Position numbers and translations under genes: made by a program. Shown piece by piece: positions 41,222-47,317 of a DNA stretch of 64,000 nt. The notes beneath the pieces are model-generated. The model saw nothing but the letters and a program-made list of their open reading frames with translations. It searched no databases and was not told where the DNA came from. Positions within the stretch are counted from its first letter, which is position 1; each line of letters starts with the position of its first letter. The DNA is from a virus. The stretch lies in IMG/VR virus record IMGVR_UViG_3300044959_000131, positions 112,946-176,945 of that record. The stretch is one strand, 5' to 3'.

Positions 41222-41292
41222 AGACCTCGATTGGAGTTTCCCCCTCCGCTCCGATTGAGGCAGGACCCCGGCTCTGGCCGGGGTCCTTTTTT
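41222..41292 (+). ncRNA. Candidate small RNA with C-rich loop and intrinsic terminator
   Basis: This is about 71 nt between a sigma70-like promoter and a T6 tract. The first hairpin pairs CCTCGATTGGAG (41225-41236) with CTCCGATTGAGG (41249-41260): 12 base pairs including two G-U, with a 12-base loop TTTCCCCCTCCG. The second is a terminator, AGGACCCCGGC, TCTG loop, GCCGGGGTCCT, then TTTTTT. The loop is complementary to purine-rich Shine-Dalgarno sequences; the ribosome site of the neighbouring gene at 41067 (GGAGAGGGGAAG, minus strand) could pair with it over ten bases with one bulge. Both strands are otherwise noncoding here. A trans-acting regulatory RNA is the simplest reading; expression is not proven. 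Confidence 0.6.
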
Positions 41293-41301
41293 ATTTCTCA
41301 G

Positions 41302-41541
41302 CTACGCCGTGCCAGGCGGCTGAGGGAACTGAGGAGGCGGTAGCTCCGCGCGCTTCCTACTGTCGCGGAGATATTTTAGGCGGAGTTGCCTGTTCTCTTC
41401 TTCCAACTCGTAAATCCGGTCCTCGTACTCTTGTTTGATTCTTTCACCGCGATCAGTCATCTTCTTCGCGATGAGGTAGATGCCCCAAGCGAAGAGAGCC
41501 ACCTTCAATCCACACAGCCCATATAGGAATAGAACGATCAT
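41302..41541 (-). CDS. Small membrane protein with coiled-coil tail
   Basis: The 79-residue product has one N-terminal membrane helix (MIVLFLYGLCGLKVALFAWGIYLIA, residues 1-25), then a charged coiled coil (MTDRGERIKQEYEDRIYELEEENRQLRLKYLRDS) and a Pro-rich end (PPPQFPQPPGTA). The plan resembles inner-membrane spanins or small septal-type proteins, but a paired outer spanin is not visible nearby. AAGGAGAG precedes the ATG and a GGCATAAG element lies 29 bases upstream of it. Confidence 0.65.
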   Translation of the reverse strand: MIVLFLYGLCGLKVALFAWGIYLIAKKMTDRGERIKQEYEDRIYELEEENRQLRLKYLRDSRKRAELPPPQFPQPPGTA

Positions 41542-41569
41542 GTCTCTCTCCTTTCTATGTTTCTATGTG

Positions 41570-41577
41570 CTTATGCC
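41570..41577 (-). promoter_or_regulatory. GGCATAAG promoter element
   Basis: The minus-strand context TTCTTCGGCATAAGCACATA lies 29 bases before the start codon of the 41302-41541 gene, after the terminator at 41636-41685. No good -35 hexamer is present at the usual distance. Confidence 0.65.
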
Positions 41578-41635
41578 GAAGAATGGAGAGATTTCCTGAA
41601 GAGGCTGCCGACCGATTCAACATCAGCTCTCTGAG

Positions 41636-41685
41636 CTAAAAGGAAATGGGAGGTTCGTCAGGCGCAAGAACGTCCCCCCATTTCC
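41636..41685 (-). terminator. Minus-strand terminator-like hairpin
   Basis: On the minus strand GGAAATGGG (41685-41677) pairs with CCCATTTCC (41650-41642) across a loop of 26 bases that can fold further, followed by TTTTAGC. It marks the end of the possible noncoding transcript that starts at 41.85 kb. Confidence 0.65.
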
Positions 41686-41845
41686 ACCAGTTCGTGCTAG
41701 CTCTCGTCCTGCCATTGATGGCTCGATCTTTTGCACCCCATCTGCCGGGGGAGGGGAGGTGAGAAACAGATAGGGTGCTCCCAAGAGCCTAAACAATGGC
41801 AAAGTACGATGCGGAGGAGGATGAACTTGGCCAAAGCTCCTCCTC
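41686..41845 (-). ncRNA. Candidate noncoding transcript, minus strand
   Basis: The stretch lies between a GGTATAAAG promoter element (41851-41859) and a terminator (41636-41685) and has no convincing gene. The minus-strand RNA would begin with a GAGGAGGA/TCCTCCTC hairpin and later carry a pyrimidine-rich segment (CACCTCCCCTCCCCC) that could pair with Shine-Dalgarno sequences, a property shared with the small RNA at 41222. A 45-codon frame opening with TTG after GGAGGAG is the only coding alternative and looks unlikely. Confidence 0.35.
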
Positions 41846-41850
41846 AAGAT

Positions 41851-41874
41851 CTTTATACCGTCATGTCGACGGTA
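41851..41874 (-). promoter_or_regulatory. GGTATAAAG promoter element overlapped by an inverted repeat
   Basis: GGTATAAAG (41851-41859, minus) is a variant of the shared element. TACCGTC (41856-41862) and GACGGTA (41868-41874) form a 7-bp inverted repeat with a five-base spacer across it, as expected for a repressor operator. Confidence 0.5.
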
Positions 41875-41896
41875 TTTTCTTCCACGAAATAACTCG

Positions 41897-42286
41897 TCAG
41901 ACGTCTTTTATCTCACGATGAGGATACAAAAACATCGACATGGATTCGCCCGGGCCGATATTTTCGAACCCCATTCTCTCTAGCCTCTTCGAGAATCTCT
42001 TCGAGATGACGTTCTCAAGGAGAATCGGCAGGCTCGGATACTTCGCTCTGATTCTCTTGACGAGATTCGTGAAAGTCCCTTTCGATTTTTGTGTGGCTTC
42101 GACGTTCGCAATGTCCAGTACTGGAAGGAAGCGAACGCCGTTGATGGTTCTCATTGATATCCTGACGTACAGCAGCGAGAAACCTGGCTCTCTGAGAAAA
42201 GCCCTTGCTGGGACCCAATGTGCTTTAGGGTCCTCGTAACGAGGTAGCTCCTCAGCGAGAAATTCGTCCAGCGTCTTCGCTGCCAT
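41897..42286 (-). CDS. GNAT-like acetyltransferase-fold protein
   Basis: The 129-residue product has the late-GNAT pattern: a central strand (RFLPVLDIANVEA), then KSKGTFTNLVKRIRAKYPSLPILLENV, where a strand ends before the acetyl-CoA loop and helix, and FSKRLERMGFENIGPGESMSMFLYP at the C-terminus. The usual Q/RxxGxG/A loop is reduced to QKSKGTF, so catalytic activity is uncertain. Similar short GNAT-like proteins are frequent in large phages. It overlaps the upstream gene by 35 bases at the end of a five-gene operon. Confidence 0.6.
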   Translation of the reverse strand: MAAKTLDEFLAEELPRYEDPKAHWVPARAFLREPGFSLLYVRISMRTINGVRFLPVLDIANVEATQKSKGTFTNLVKRIRAKYPSLPILLENVISKRFSKRLERMGFENIGPGESMSMFLYPHREIKDV

Positions 42287-42509
42287 TCTTACTACGACGA
42301 GATTGGTATACCTCTCCCTTTATAGTCTCACCGCCTTCGATTTCAACCTCGAAGTAGTAATGAATGACTTCAGCCGGAGTGAGCTTGACTGCTCCAGCTC
42401 CTGGGAACATACGCCTAAGAGCGTCTGCTGCGTTTTCAGCAGATACTGACTCTTTGACATCCTTATCACCTTTCGAGTACTCGATCTTGAACTTCCGCTG
42501 TGCGGCCAT
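42252..42509 (-). CDS. Unknown small protein in minus-strand operon
   Basis: The 85-residue product starts at ATG 42509 (AAGGGCTC upstream) rather than at a further ATG that lacks a ribosome site. It reads MAAQRKFKIEYSKGDKDVKESVSAENAADALRRMF..., two strands around a short helix, then VIHYYFEVEIEGGETIKGEVYQ, which looks like a small alpha/beta fold. It overlaps genes on both sides, which indicates coupled translation. Function unknown. Confidence 0.6.
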   Translation of the reverse strand: MAAQRKFKIEYSKGDKDVKESVSAENAADALRRMFPGAGAVKLTPAEVIHYYFEVEIEGGETIKGEVYQSRRSKNGSEDAGRISR

Positions 42510-42732
42510 TTTTATGAGCCCTTCTTGTAGAGTGTGGGAGTAGTATCTCCTCCAGAACACAGATGTGCGTTGAGAGCCAGTGATCCTGAGCGCCGAGTTC
42601 GATAAGGCATCGCTTCACGCTCTCTGAACGCTCAGATTCTGGGATACAAGCGTAAGACTGATACGCTTTTCTTATCCTCTCCATCTCACGATGCAGGTAA
42701 TCGACCGCTCTCTTTGACCTTGAGATCGACAT
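42466..42732 (-). CDS. Small helical protein in minus-strand operon
   Basis: The 88-residue product starts at ATG 42732, nine bases after GGAGG; a GTG at 42738 is too close to that site. It is nearly all helix (AVDYLHREMERIRKAYQSYACIPE, ERSESVKRCLIELGAQDHWLSTHICVLEEILL). It overlaps the preceding and following genes by 47 and 44 bases. Possibly a small adaptor; not recognised. Confidence 0.6.
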   Translation of the reverse strand: MSISRSKRAVDYLHREMERIRKAYQSYACIPESERSESVKRCLIELGAQDHWLSTHICVLEEILLPHSTRRAHKNGRTAEVQDRVLER

Positions 42733-43504
42733 TGCCACTCTCCTCCATTTTCATGGATTTCTCGCTGAGGTCACGAGCAACGTCTTCTCGCCAATCACGA
42801 ATGGTAGTGACGCTACGATCTTCTGGGAACACGATGCCCACTGTCTTTTCTGCTGTCTCTACAAACTTATGAAACTCACCGTCGTTCCACGGAGGGCTCC
42901 ACGCCGTGGACTTGGCGATGAAGATTGCAGTCACCTTGACCTTCTCGTCCCACGGCACTTTGTCCGCTCTGAGTTGTGAGACCCTCTTTGAAACCCTGCT
43001 ACCGGACCACGGATTCGGTTCTACTGATGGATCCTTCCACACAGGATAGAAGTGACGGTATTGAAGTTTCTTCAGCTTAGACAGCAGCACATAGGCCCAC
43101 GAACCTGCATCTGCGATACCGCTCTTCGACAACTTGTAGGTGATTGATAGAGCGTTATATCCGAGGTCGTGATGGGCGTCGAAATTCCACAGCTCGTCTG
43201 CAACATCATCGAGGTCGCCGAGTGAGTGGAAGAAGGGCAGTGCTCTGACGTGTGAGTCTGCGACATAGGCAGCAACACACTCCGAGAAGTCCCAGTTCTG
43301 GACGGCTTTTTGCCAGAATTCACTAGCCTTAGGCTCATGCAAGTCTGGATGAGTGATGCCCCTGATGTCTTCCCCAGAGAGAAACGCCCTGCAGACCCAG
43401 ACGTCCTCTTGGAACAGTTTGTTCTCGGCGTGATGCCAGTCCCACTCCAGACGTTCCTCTTGGAAGAAGTCCCAATCAACTGACAGCCAGATCCTCTTCA
43501 GCAT
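42686..43504 (-). CDS. Arginase/UPF0489-like fold protein
   Basis: The 272-residue product starts at ATG 43504 with AAGGAGG seven bases upstream. It shows the metal-site pattern of arginase/UPF0489-like proteins: LSVDWDFFQ near the N-terminus, ADSHVRALPFF (about residue 80), NFDAHHDLGY (about residue 105) and GSWAYVLL (about 130). The DAHHD box would bind divalent metal in the ureohydrolase fold. Substrate unknown; similar proteins are scattered in large phages. It is in an operon between a Cys-rich protein and small proteins. Confidence 0.65.
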   Translation of the reverse strand: MLKRIWLSVDWDFFQEERLEWDWHHAENKLFQEDVWVCRAFLSGEDIRGITHPDLHEPKASEFWQKAVQNWDFSECVAAYVADSHVRALPFFHSLGDLDDVADELWNFDAHHDLGYNALSITYKLSKSGIADAGSWAYVLLSKLKKLQYRHFYPVWKDPSVEPNPWSGSRVSKRVSQLRADKVPWDEKVKVTAIFIAKSTAWSPPWNDGEFHKFVETAEKTVGIVFPEDRSVTTIRDWREDVARDLSEKSMKMEESGNVDLKVKESGRLPAS

Positions 43505-43890
43505 TGGGCCTCCTTCGGCATCCAAAACAACTCCGACTCATTCTCCACACATTTCAGACAGATGATGACGAAGTCTTTGTCCTTCTCATCTTCGAGTGTT
43601 CGCTTCGAGCTCGGAGACAACCATGTCCGTTGCTTACAGAGTTCGCACACCCCATCTGGTGTGGAGTCGGACACCGACTTTGGAAGCGATGCAGGGGTCG
43701 TCAGAAGTGGAACGCCAGATCGTTTGTTGACTTTCTCAAGAATACGAGTGAGCACCTTCTTCAACTCGCTGTTCTGCTCGGCTCGATATTCCAATGCTCT
43801 GTCGAATGGATCTGGAACTGGTTCATGAGTGCTGACTACCGAACACACTGGACATGCGCTCCAATCAGTTTCACCGTGTGGACAGTTCAT
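43498..43890 (-). CDS. Cys-rich zinc-binding protein
   Basis: The 130-residue product has one zinc-binding pair at the N-terminus (CPHGETDWSACPVC) and another at the C-terminal half (CELCKQR...CLKCVENE), separated by a helical linker (EYRAEQNSELKKVLTRILEKVNKRSG). GGAGAAAG lies upstream. It is the first gene of the operon running to 41897. Two treble-clef-like sites suggest nucleic acid or protein binding. Confidence 0.65.
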   Translation of the reverse strand: MNCPHGETDWSACPVCSVVSTHEPVPDPFDRALEYRAEQNSELKKVLTRILEKVNKRSGVPLLTTPASLPKSVSDSTPDGVCELCKQRTWLSPSSKRTLEDEKDKDFVIICLKCVENESELFWMPKEAQC

Positions 43891-44083
43891 TGTGCTTTCT
43901 CCATGTCTTCAACGTTGAGTGAAAAAAAGCTTTCACTGGAAACGTGTTTTCACCGCCTTTCGCAGACCTAAGTGATTCACCGATGGCGATGAAATTACCA
44001 GTTTACTGGTCTTTCCGGAACCTCAACGGTTCTCGTTTTGATGTTGATTCAGAGTGAAAGAGAAGGTTGTTCTCTCTGTTCTT

Positions 44084-44091
44084 CTTATCCC
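44084..44091 (-). promoter_or_regulatory. GGGATAAG promoter element of the five-gene minus operon
   Basis: The minus-strand context TTTCTCGGGATAAGAAGAAC is followed by a short leader hairpin (AGAGAA/TTCTCT). It lies about 190 bases before the 43890 start codon, giving a long untranslated leader with no clear gene. Confidence 0.6.
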
Positions 44092-44112
44092 GAGAAAGCG
44101 ACCGCTCTGAAG

Positions 44113-44143
44113 GCTAAAAAAGCCCTCCCTTTCGGAGAGGGCC
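44113..44143 (-). terminator. Minus-strand terminator after the 46-residue peptide gene
   Basis: On the minus strand GCCCTCTCC, GAAA loop and GGGAGGGC form an 8-bp stem with one bulge, then six T residues and AGCC. Confidence 0.9.
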
Positions 44144-44150
44144 TTTCCTA

Positions 44151-44291
44151 CTACGCGGCGGCCTTCTTCCCCCGGACCAGCTCGGCGGTCTTCTCGACCG
44201 CCGCCGTCGTCGCCATGGCGACGACGGTCGCTCCGGCCACCTTGCCGGCGAACTTCAGTGCGTTGATGAGATGCGGGACGATCTTGTTCAT
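44151..44291 (-). CDS. 46-residue hydrophobic/basic microprotein
   Basis: ATG 44291 to TAG 44151 encodes a single Ala/Val-rich helix (HLINALKFAGKVAGATVVAM) followed by ATTAAVEKTAELVRGKKAAA, basic at its end. AAAGG precedes the start, a GGATAAG element (44343-44349) and a GCCC/GGGC leader hairpin lie upstream, and a strong terminator follows, so it forms a complete single-gene cassette. A membrane-active or membrane-anchored peptide is likely. Confidence 0.7.
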   Translation of the reverse strand: MNKIVPHLINALKFAGKVAGATVVAMATTAAVEKTAELVRGKKAAA

Positions 44292-44342
44292 GTTGCGCCT
44301 TTCTTTCTGCCCACGAGGGGCCTTTTACGAAGAGCGAAATGC

Positions 44343-44350
44343 CTTATCCA
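44343..44350 (-). promoter_or_regulatory. TGGATAAG promoter element of the microprotein gene
   Basis: The minus-strand context ACCATTGGATAAGGCATTT is about 52 bases before the start codon. It also lies immediately after the stop of the 44370-44822 gene. Confidence 0.55.
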
Positions 44351-44369
44351 ATGGTTTTACCAAGAATTG

Positions 44370-44822
44370 CTATTTGTAAGAGAGGTTGATCCAGGCTTTT
44401 AAGGCCAGTGCCTCCCATGCACGTACAAGAGTCTGCTCCAGAGCGTTATAGTTCTCGAAGAAATCACTTGGGCTGAGGTTGTATATCTTCAGATTGGTCC
44501 AAGCTGAGACCACTTTTGCTGGGAACTCGGCAATGATGCTCATCTCAAGGTGGTAACGGTCAGACTCGGCCACTGAATGCCCGCCCGGAAGTCCTGCGCG
44601 GTCGAACAAATCTACGACGATCTGGTCTTTTTCATTCTGGTCTTTTTCTTTCTCAGTGATGGGCCGTTCCGTCTTGATCCTCTTGTAGAAGAGTCCGAGA
44701 TGGAAGTTGTCATCTATCCTCGGCTGCCACTTGAATCCGAGCTCCGTCATTCTCGATTTTATAGTGTCGAATTTCACTGTTTTCACTGTCCCCTCTCTTC
44801 GGCTGCCAATTTTCTTTTTCAT
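44370..44822 (-). CDS. Unknown protein, paralogue of upstream neighbour
   Basis: The 150-residue product starts in an ATGA overlap with the previous gene. It matches the neighbouring product along its length: VKFDTIKSRMTELGFKWQ, FHLGLFYKRIKTERPITE, SVAESDRYHLEMSI and SPSDFFENYNALEQTLVRAW correspond to equivalent segments there. The pair is a tandem duplication. Both contain a beta-rich core and a long C-terminal helix. Function unknown; it may be cotranscribed with the reverse transcriptase operon upstream because no terminator is seen between. Confidence 0.7.
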   Translation of the reverse strand: MKKKIGSRREGTVKTVKFDTIKSRMTELGFKWQPRIDDNFHLGLFYKRIKTERPITEKEKDQNEKDQIVVDLFDRAGLPGGHSVAESDRYHLEMSIIAEFPAKVVSAWTNLKIYNLSPSDFFENYNALEQTLVRAWEALALKAWINLSYK

Positions 44823-45202
44823 CAGGCCAGTGCCTCCCATGCACGTACAAGAGCTTGCTCTAGAATATCGTAGTTCTCGAAGAAGTCACTCGGGCTGAAG
44901 CTGTACGCTTTCAGCTTGGCCCAAGCTGAAATCGCTTTTGATGGGAAGGCGATGTCCACTGGAAACTCGCCAGTGATGTTCACCTCGAATTTGTAGCGGT
45001 CCTCCTCGGACACGGCATTCCCGCCCGGAATGCTTGCGTGGTCGAATACTTCCACGACGAGCTGAGCCTTCCCGTTGGCGGTGCATGGACGCTTCGTCTG
45101 GACACTCTTGTAGAAGAGTCCGACAAAGAAGGTCCCAGTTTTGTGTTCCTGCAACTTGAAACCAAGGTCCGTCATTCTCGACTTTATCTTGTCGAATTTC
45201 AT
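44822..45202 (-). CDS. Unknown protein, first of a tandem duplicated pair
   Basis: The 126-residue product has AGGAGGCA directly upstream. Sequence blocks MKFDKIKSRMTDLGFKLQE, FFVGLFYKSVQTKRPCTANG, VSEEDRYKFEVNITGEFP and SPSDFFENYDILEQALVRAW are shared with the next gene, with about half of the residues identical by eye. It starts 40 bases after the reverse transcriptase stop on the same strand. Its G+C content is that of the phage rather than of the G+C-rich operon, so association with that operon is uncertain. Confidence 0.7.
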   Translation of the reverse strand: MKFDKIKSRMTDLGFKLQEHKTGTFFVGLFYKSVQTKRPCTANGKAQLVVEVFDHASIPGGNAVSEEDRYKFEVNITGEFPVDIAFPSKAISAWAKLKAYSFSPSDFFENYDILEQALVRAWEALA

Positions 45203-45242
45203 TGCCTCCTAGCTCCGTTTGAGAAATCACTGTCGAGTCTAT

Positions 45243-46586
45243 CTACCACTCATCGAGAGCCGCCAATCTACCGATGGCTCCAGCCTGGCGCTCCATCTTC
45301 TCGAGTCGTCTTCTTGTCTTTTTGGCTGCGTACCTCCATACACCGGGCGATACTGCGAACCCACCGCGCTTGTTCTCGTCAAGCCACTTCCCGATCACGT
45401 CGCAAAGGAACAGGCCCAAACGGTATTCACCGAGAAGTTTGCGCTCGACGACGTTTGGTGCTGTTGCCCACACCGGAGATCCGGTACAGACGACCTGCCA
45501 CAGGCGGACGTACGGAATCGGGAAAGGACGCCGACTGAGCCTCATTGGCGCACGGGCCATTGCAAGCCAGAGCCACTCACCACGTGCATATCCAGGCTCC
45601 GCCGCTGGAGGAGCAGGTTGAAGCCAGTGGCGTTTTATTCGAGGTTGCCGAGTGGGAGGAGATTGTGGCGTCTCCACCAGTGTTTGACCAACAGCCGTCT
45701 CCTGTTCGGTCGTCGATTGATCGACATCAACTGGCTGTTGGGCTGACAGATTTGGATATACTCTCACAATAGATGATTGCCCCTTACCTGCCCTCCGTAT
45801 ATACGAAATCCATTCTTCGTGTCCGTCTGCCCTCCATTCTGCACGCCTGTGACGTCCCCTCACGTGGTTCGCTGCACGAGCGCGTCGCAGTGCATTACGT
45901 GTAGGGTGAATGCCGTTTTCGTCTACAGCGACTCCGCATATGATACGCCTTCCGGCCTTCGAGAGATAAACACGAGTCTTTGCAGTATGCAGAGACCAAC
46001 CGAAACGTCGACTCGCGACGTCTTCCAGTACCCGAACAACATCGGTCCACCGTCTTTCGTCACGCAGAGAAACAGCCAGATCGTCGGCGTAGCGCGTGTA
46101 AATGTATTCGAGGCCACGGGGACCAAGTAACGCATCGAGTTTTCGAACTACCTCCGCGTCATACCTCGCACCGACCAGATTGGCCGCGCTCGGAGATGTC
46201 GGAAGTCCCTGAGCCGTAACAGGCTGCTTGTGCCATGATGCTTGGTACGTGACAGCGTCTGCTATCTCCCGTGCATTGTCTGGTGTTTGACCAGAACGAA
46301 CCAACGCACGTAGCACCTGTTCTCTGGTGACGCTGTCAAACCAGGATTTCAGGTCGCACGTCACCGTAGCCGTCCATGGTCCGACATGTTGTAGAGCGGC
46401 GGTGACTGGAGAGCGGCTTTCTACGAATCCGTGGGATACATCAGCGACGCCAAGACGTTGTGCAAGGCGTCTCTCGGAATACATCAGAACCTTAAGAAAC
46501 AGAGATCGAAGATATTCGGCTTCATCTGGATCAGGTGCAACGACACGTCGCAGCTTGACGCCTTTCCTGATTTCTAATTCTTTCAT
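45243..46586 (-). CDS. Reverse transcriptase, retron-like, with long C-terminal extension
   Basis: The 447-residue product starts at ATG 46586 with GGAGGT six bases upstream; a longer reading from 46694 only translates a hairpin region. RT motifs in order: HGF (52-54), VTCDLKSWFDS (75-85, first catalytic Asp), QGLPTSPSAANL (126-137), YTRYADDL (163-170, catalytic YADD), TAKT (201-204) and RRIICGVAVDENG (213-225). The order and spacing resemble retron enzymes: SHGFVESRS matches, NAxxH is degenerate (AALQH, 63-67) and VTG is ICG. About 175 extra residues follow (AEWRADGHEEW...RLAALDEW), longer than typical retron RTs. It is last in a MoxR/vWA operon and directly follows a structured noncoding stretch. 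A UG-type or other RT class remains possible. Confidence 0.85.
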   Translation of the reverse strand: MKELEIRKGVKLRRVVAPDPDEAEYLRSLFLKVLMYSERRLAQRLGVADVSHGFVESRSPVTAALQHVGPWTATVTCDLKSWFDSVTREQVLRALVRSGQTPDNAREIADAVTYQASWHKQPVTAQGLPTSPSAANLVGARYDAEVVRKLDALLGPRGLEYIYTRYADDLAVSLRDERRWTDVVRVLEDVASRRFGWSLHTAKTRVYLSKAGRRIICGVAVDENGIHPTRNALRRARAANHVRGRHRRAEWRADGHEEWISYIRRAGKGQSSIVRVYPNLSAQQPVDVDQSTTEQETAVGQTLVETPQSPPTRQPRIKRHWLQPAPPAAEPGYARGEWLWLAMARAPMRLSRRPFPIPYVRLWQVVCTGSPVWATAPNVVERKLLGEYRLGLFLCDVIGKWLDENKRGGFAVSPGVWRYAAKKTRRRLEKMERQAGAIGRLAALDEW

Positions 46587-46597
46587 CCCAGACCTCC

Positions 46598-46786
46598 CTC
46601 CCCGGCCCGGGCCCGTAGCAGGCCCAGGCCGGGGAGTTTGAAACGCACCACGAAGCGGGGTTGCGCCGGAGTGAGAGACTTGTCCGAGAGTCATCTCTCT
46701 CTCACGTAGGCCTCAACCCCGCGCCTACCCGTCGTGGAGATCTTCAACGGGTGCCCCGACGTTCATCGCCGGGCCCTCCGATCTCC
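46598..46786 (-). ncRNA. Candidate structured RNA upstream of the reverse transcriptase (possible msr-msd)
   Basis: About 190 bases between the 166-residue gene and the RT are packed with inverted repeats: CTCCCCGGCC 46598-46607 with 46627-46636 (plus inner GGGCC/GGCCC); CCACGA/TCGTGG at 46648-46653/46732-46737; GCGGGGTTG/CAACCCCGC at 46655-46663/46714-46722; GTGAGAGA/TCTCTCAC at 46671-46678/46698-46705; and GGAGATC/GATCTCC at 46736-46742/46780-46786. The three middle pairs nest into one long hairpin of about 90 nt, as in an msd stem. Retron RNAs sit in this position, but no a1/a2 repeat or branching G can be assigned. The most proximal hairpin abuts the RT ribosome site and could control translation instead. 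Confidence 0.45.
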
Positions 46787-46812
46787 AAGAGCTGGTGCGG
46801 GTTGTGAAGGGA

Positions 46813-47313
46813 CTAGAGAGACGAGAGTTGATCGATTGCGGCCTTGCCTCTCACGTGTCGAGAGTATGAGGCCTGCTGCCGCTCGATCTCCTTGACGGAC
46901 CTCTCCAGCCCAACGGTCCTGTTGTGGAGCCACACCTCCACCTCGTTCCAGCCGATTATCCAGCTGGCGATGTCGCGGGGGCTTCGCCACAACCTCAGCC
47001 ACTCGTCGGCCACGCTGTGTGGAGACGAGTGGCGTACGTGCTTCTGGTACCTCGTCCACAGGACGTCGCAGTAGCCGTCGTTGGCCACCGACAGGATCAG
47101 CGCCCTTTGATGGACGTTGTATCCAACGTCCTCTCGCTTCCCTTGGACGTGGACCCAGAGGACTTCCCCGCCCGCCCTCCACGGGCTTTGAGGGGGGCGG
47201 ATGTGCAGACGCGGATTGGTCCGAAGTTTCCGTCTCAGCACTTCGGCCGCGTCCGCAGCTCTCTTGACTACGGCCGTCACCTGCTCGATGACGGCCTCGT
47301 CGAGCTTCGACAT
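46813..47313 (-). CDS. Unknown protein of the MoxR-vWA-RT operon
   Basis: The 166-residue product has GGAGGTGA seven bases before its ATG and starts four bases after the vWA stop. It has a helical N-terminus (SKLDEAVIEQVTAVVKRAADAAEVLRRKL), a beta-rich middle (GGEVLWVHVQGKREDVGYNVHQRALILSVANDGYCDVLWTRYQ) and a Trp-rich helical C-terminus (ADEWLRLWRSPRDIASWIIGWNEVEVWLHNRTVGLERS). No family is recognised. As the only unclassified member between the ATPase/vWA pair and the RT it could be the adaptor or effector of the system. Confidence 0.7.
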   Translation of the reverse strand: MSKLDEAVIEQVTAVVKRAADAAEVLRRKLRTNPRLHIRPPQSPWRAGGEVLWVHVQGKREDVGYNVHQRALILSVANDGYCDVLWTRYQKHVRHSSPHSVADEWLRLWRSPRDIASWIIGWNEVEVWLHNRTVGLERSVKEIERQQASYSRHVRGKAAIDQLSSL

Positions 47314-47317
47314 CGAT

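Noticed and set aside
41623-41847. 74-residue minus-strand frame
   Set aside because: It begins with TTG only four bases after the promoter element, runs through the terminator, and has no domain-like sequence.
45243-46586. Diversity-generating retroelement
   Set aside because: The RT block 4 is QGLPTSP rather than the DGR-type sequence, and no template/variable repeat pair with adenine differences was noticed near the RT or in the fibre genes.
46587-46694. N-terminal extension of the reverse transcriptase from 46694
   Set aside because: The 36 residues translate hairpin DNA into low-complexity Gly/Pro/Arg sequence, whereas ATG 46586 has a strong GGAGGT site at normal spacing.
46763-47182. 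139-residue minus-strand frame rich in Arg/Gly/Pro
   Set aside because: It is a shadow of the 166-residue gene in another frame, in G+C-rich DNA, with Arg-rich low-complexity sequence and no ribosome site.
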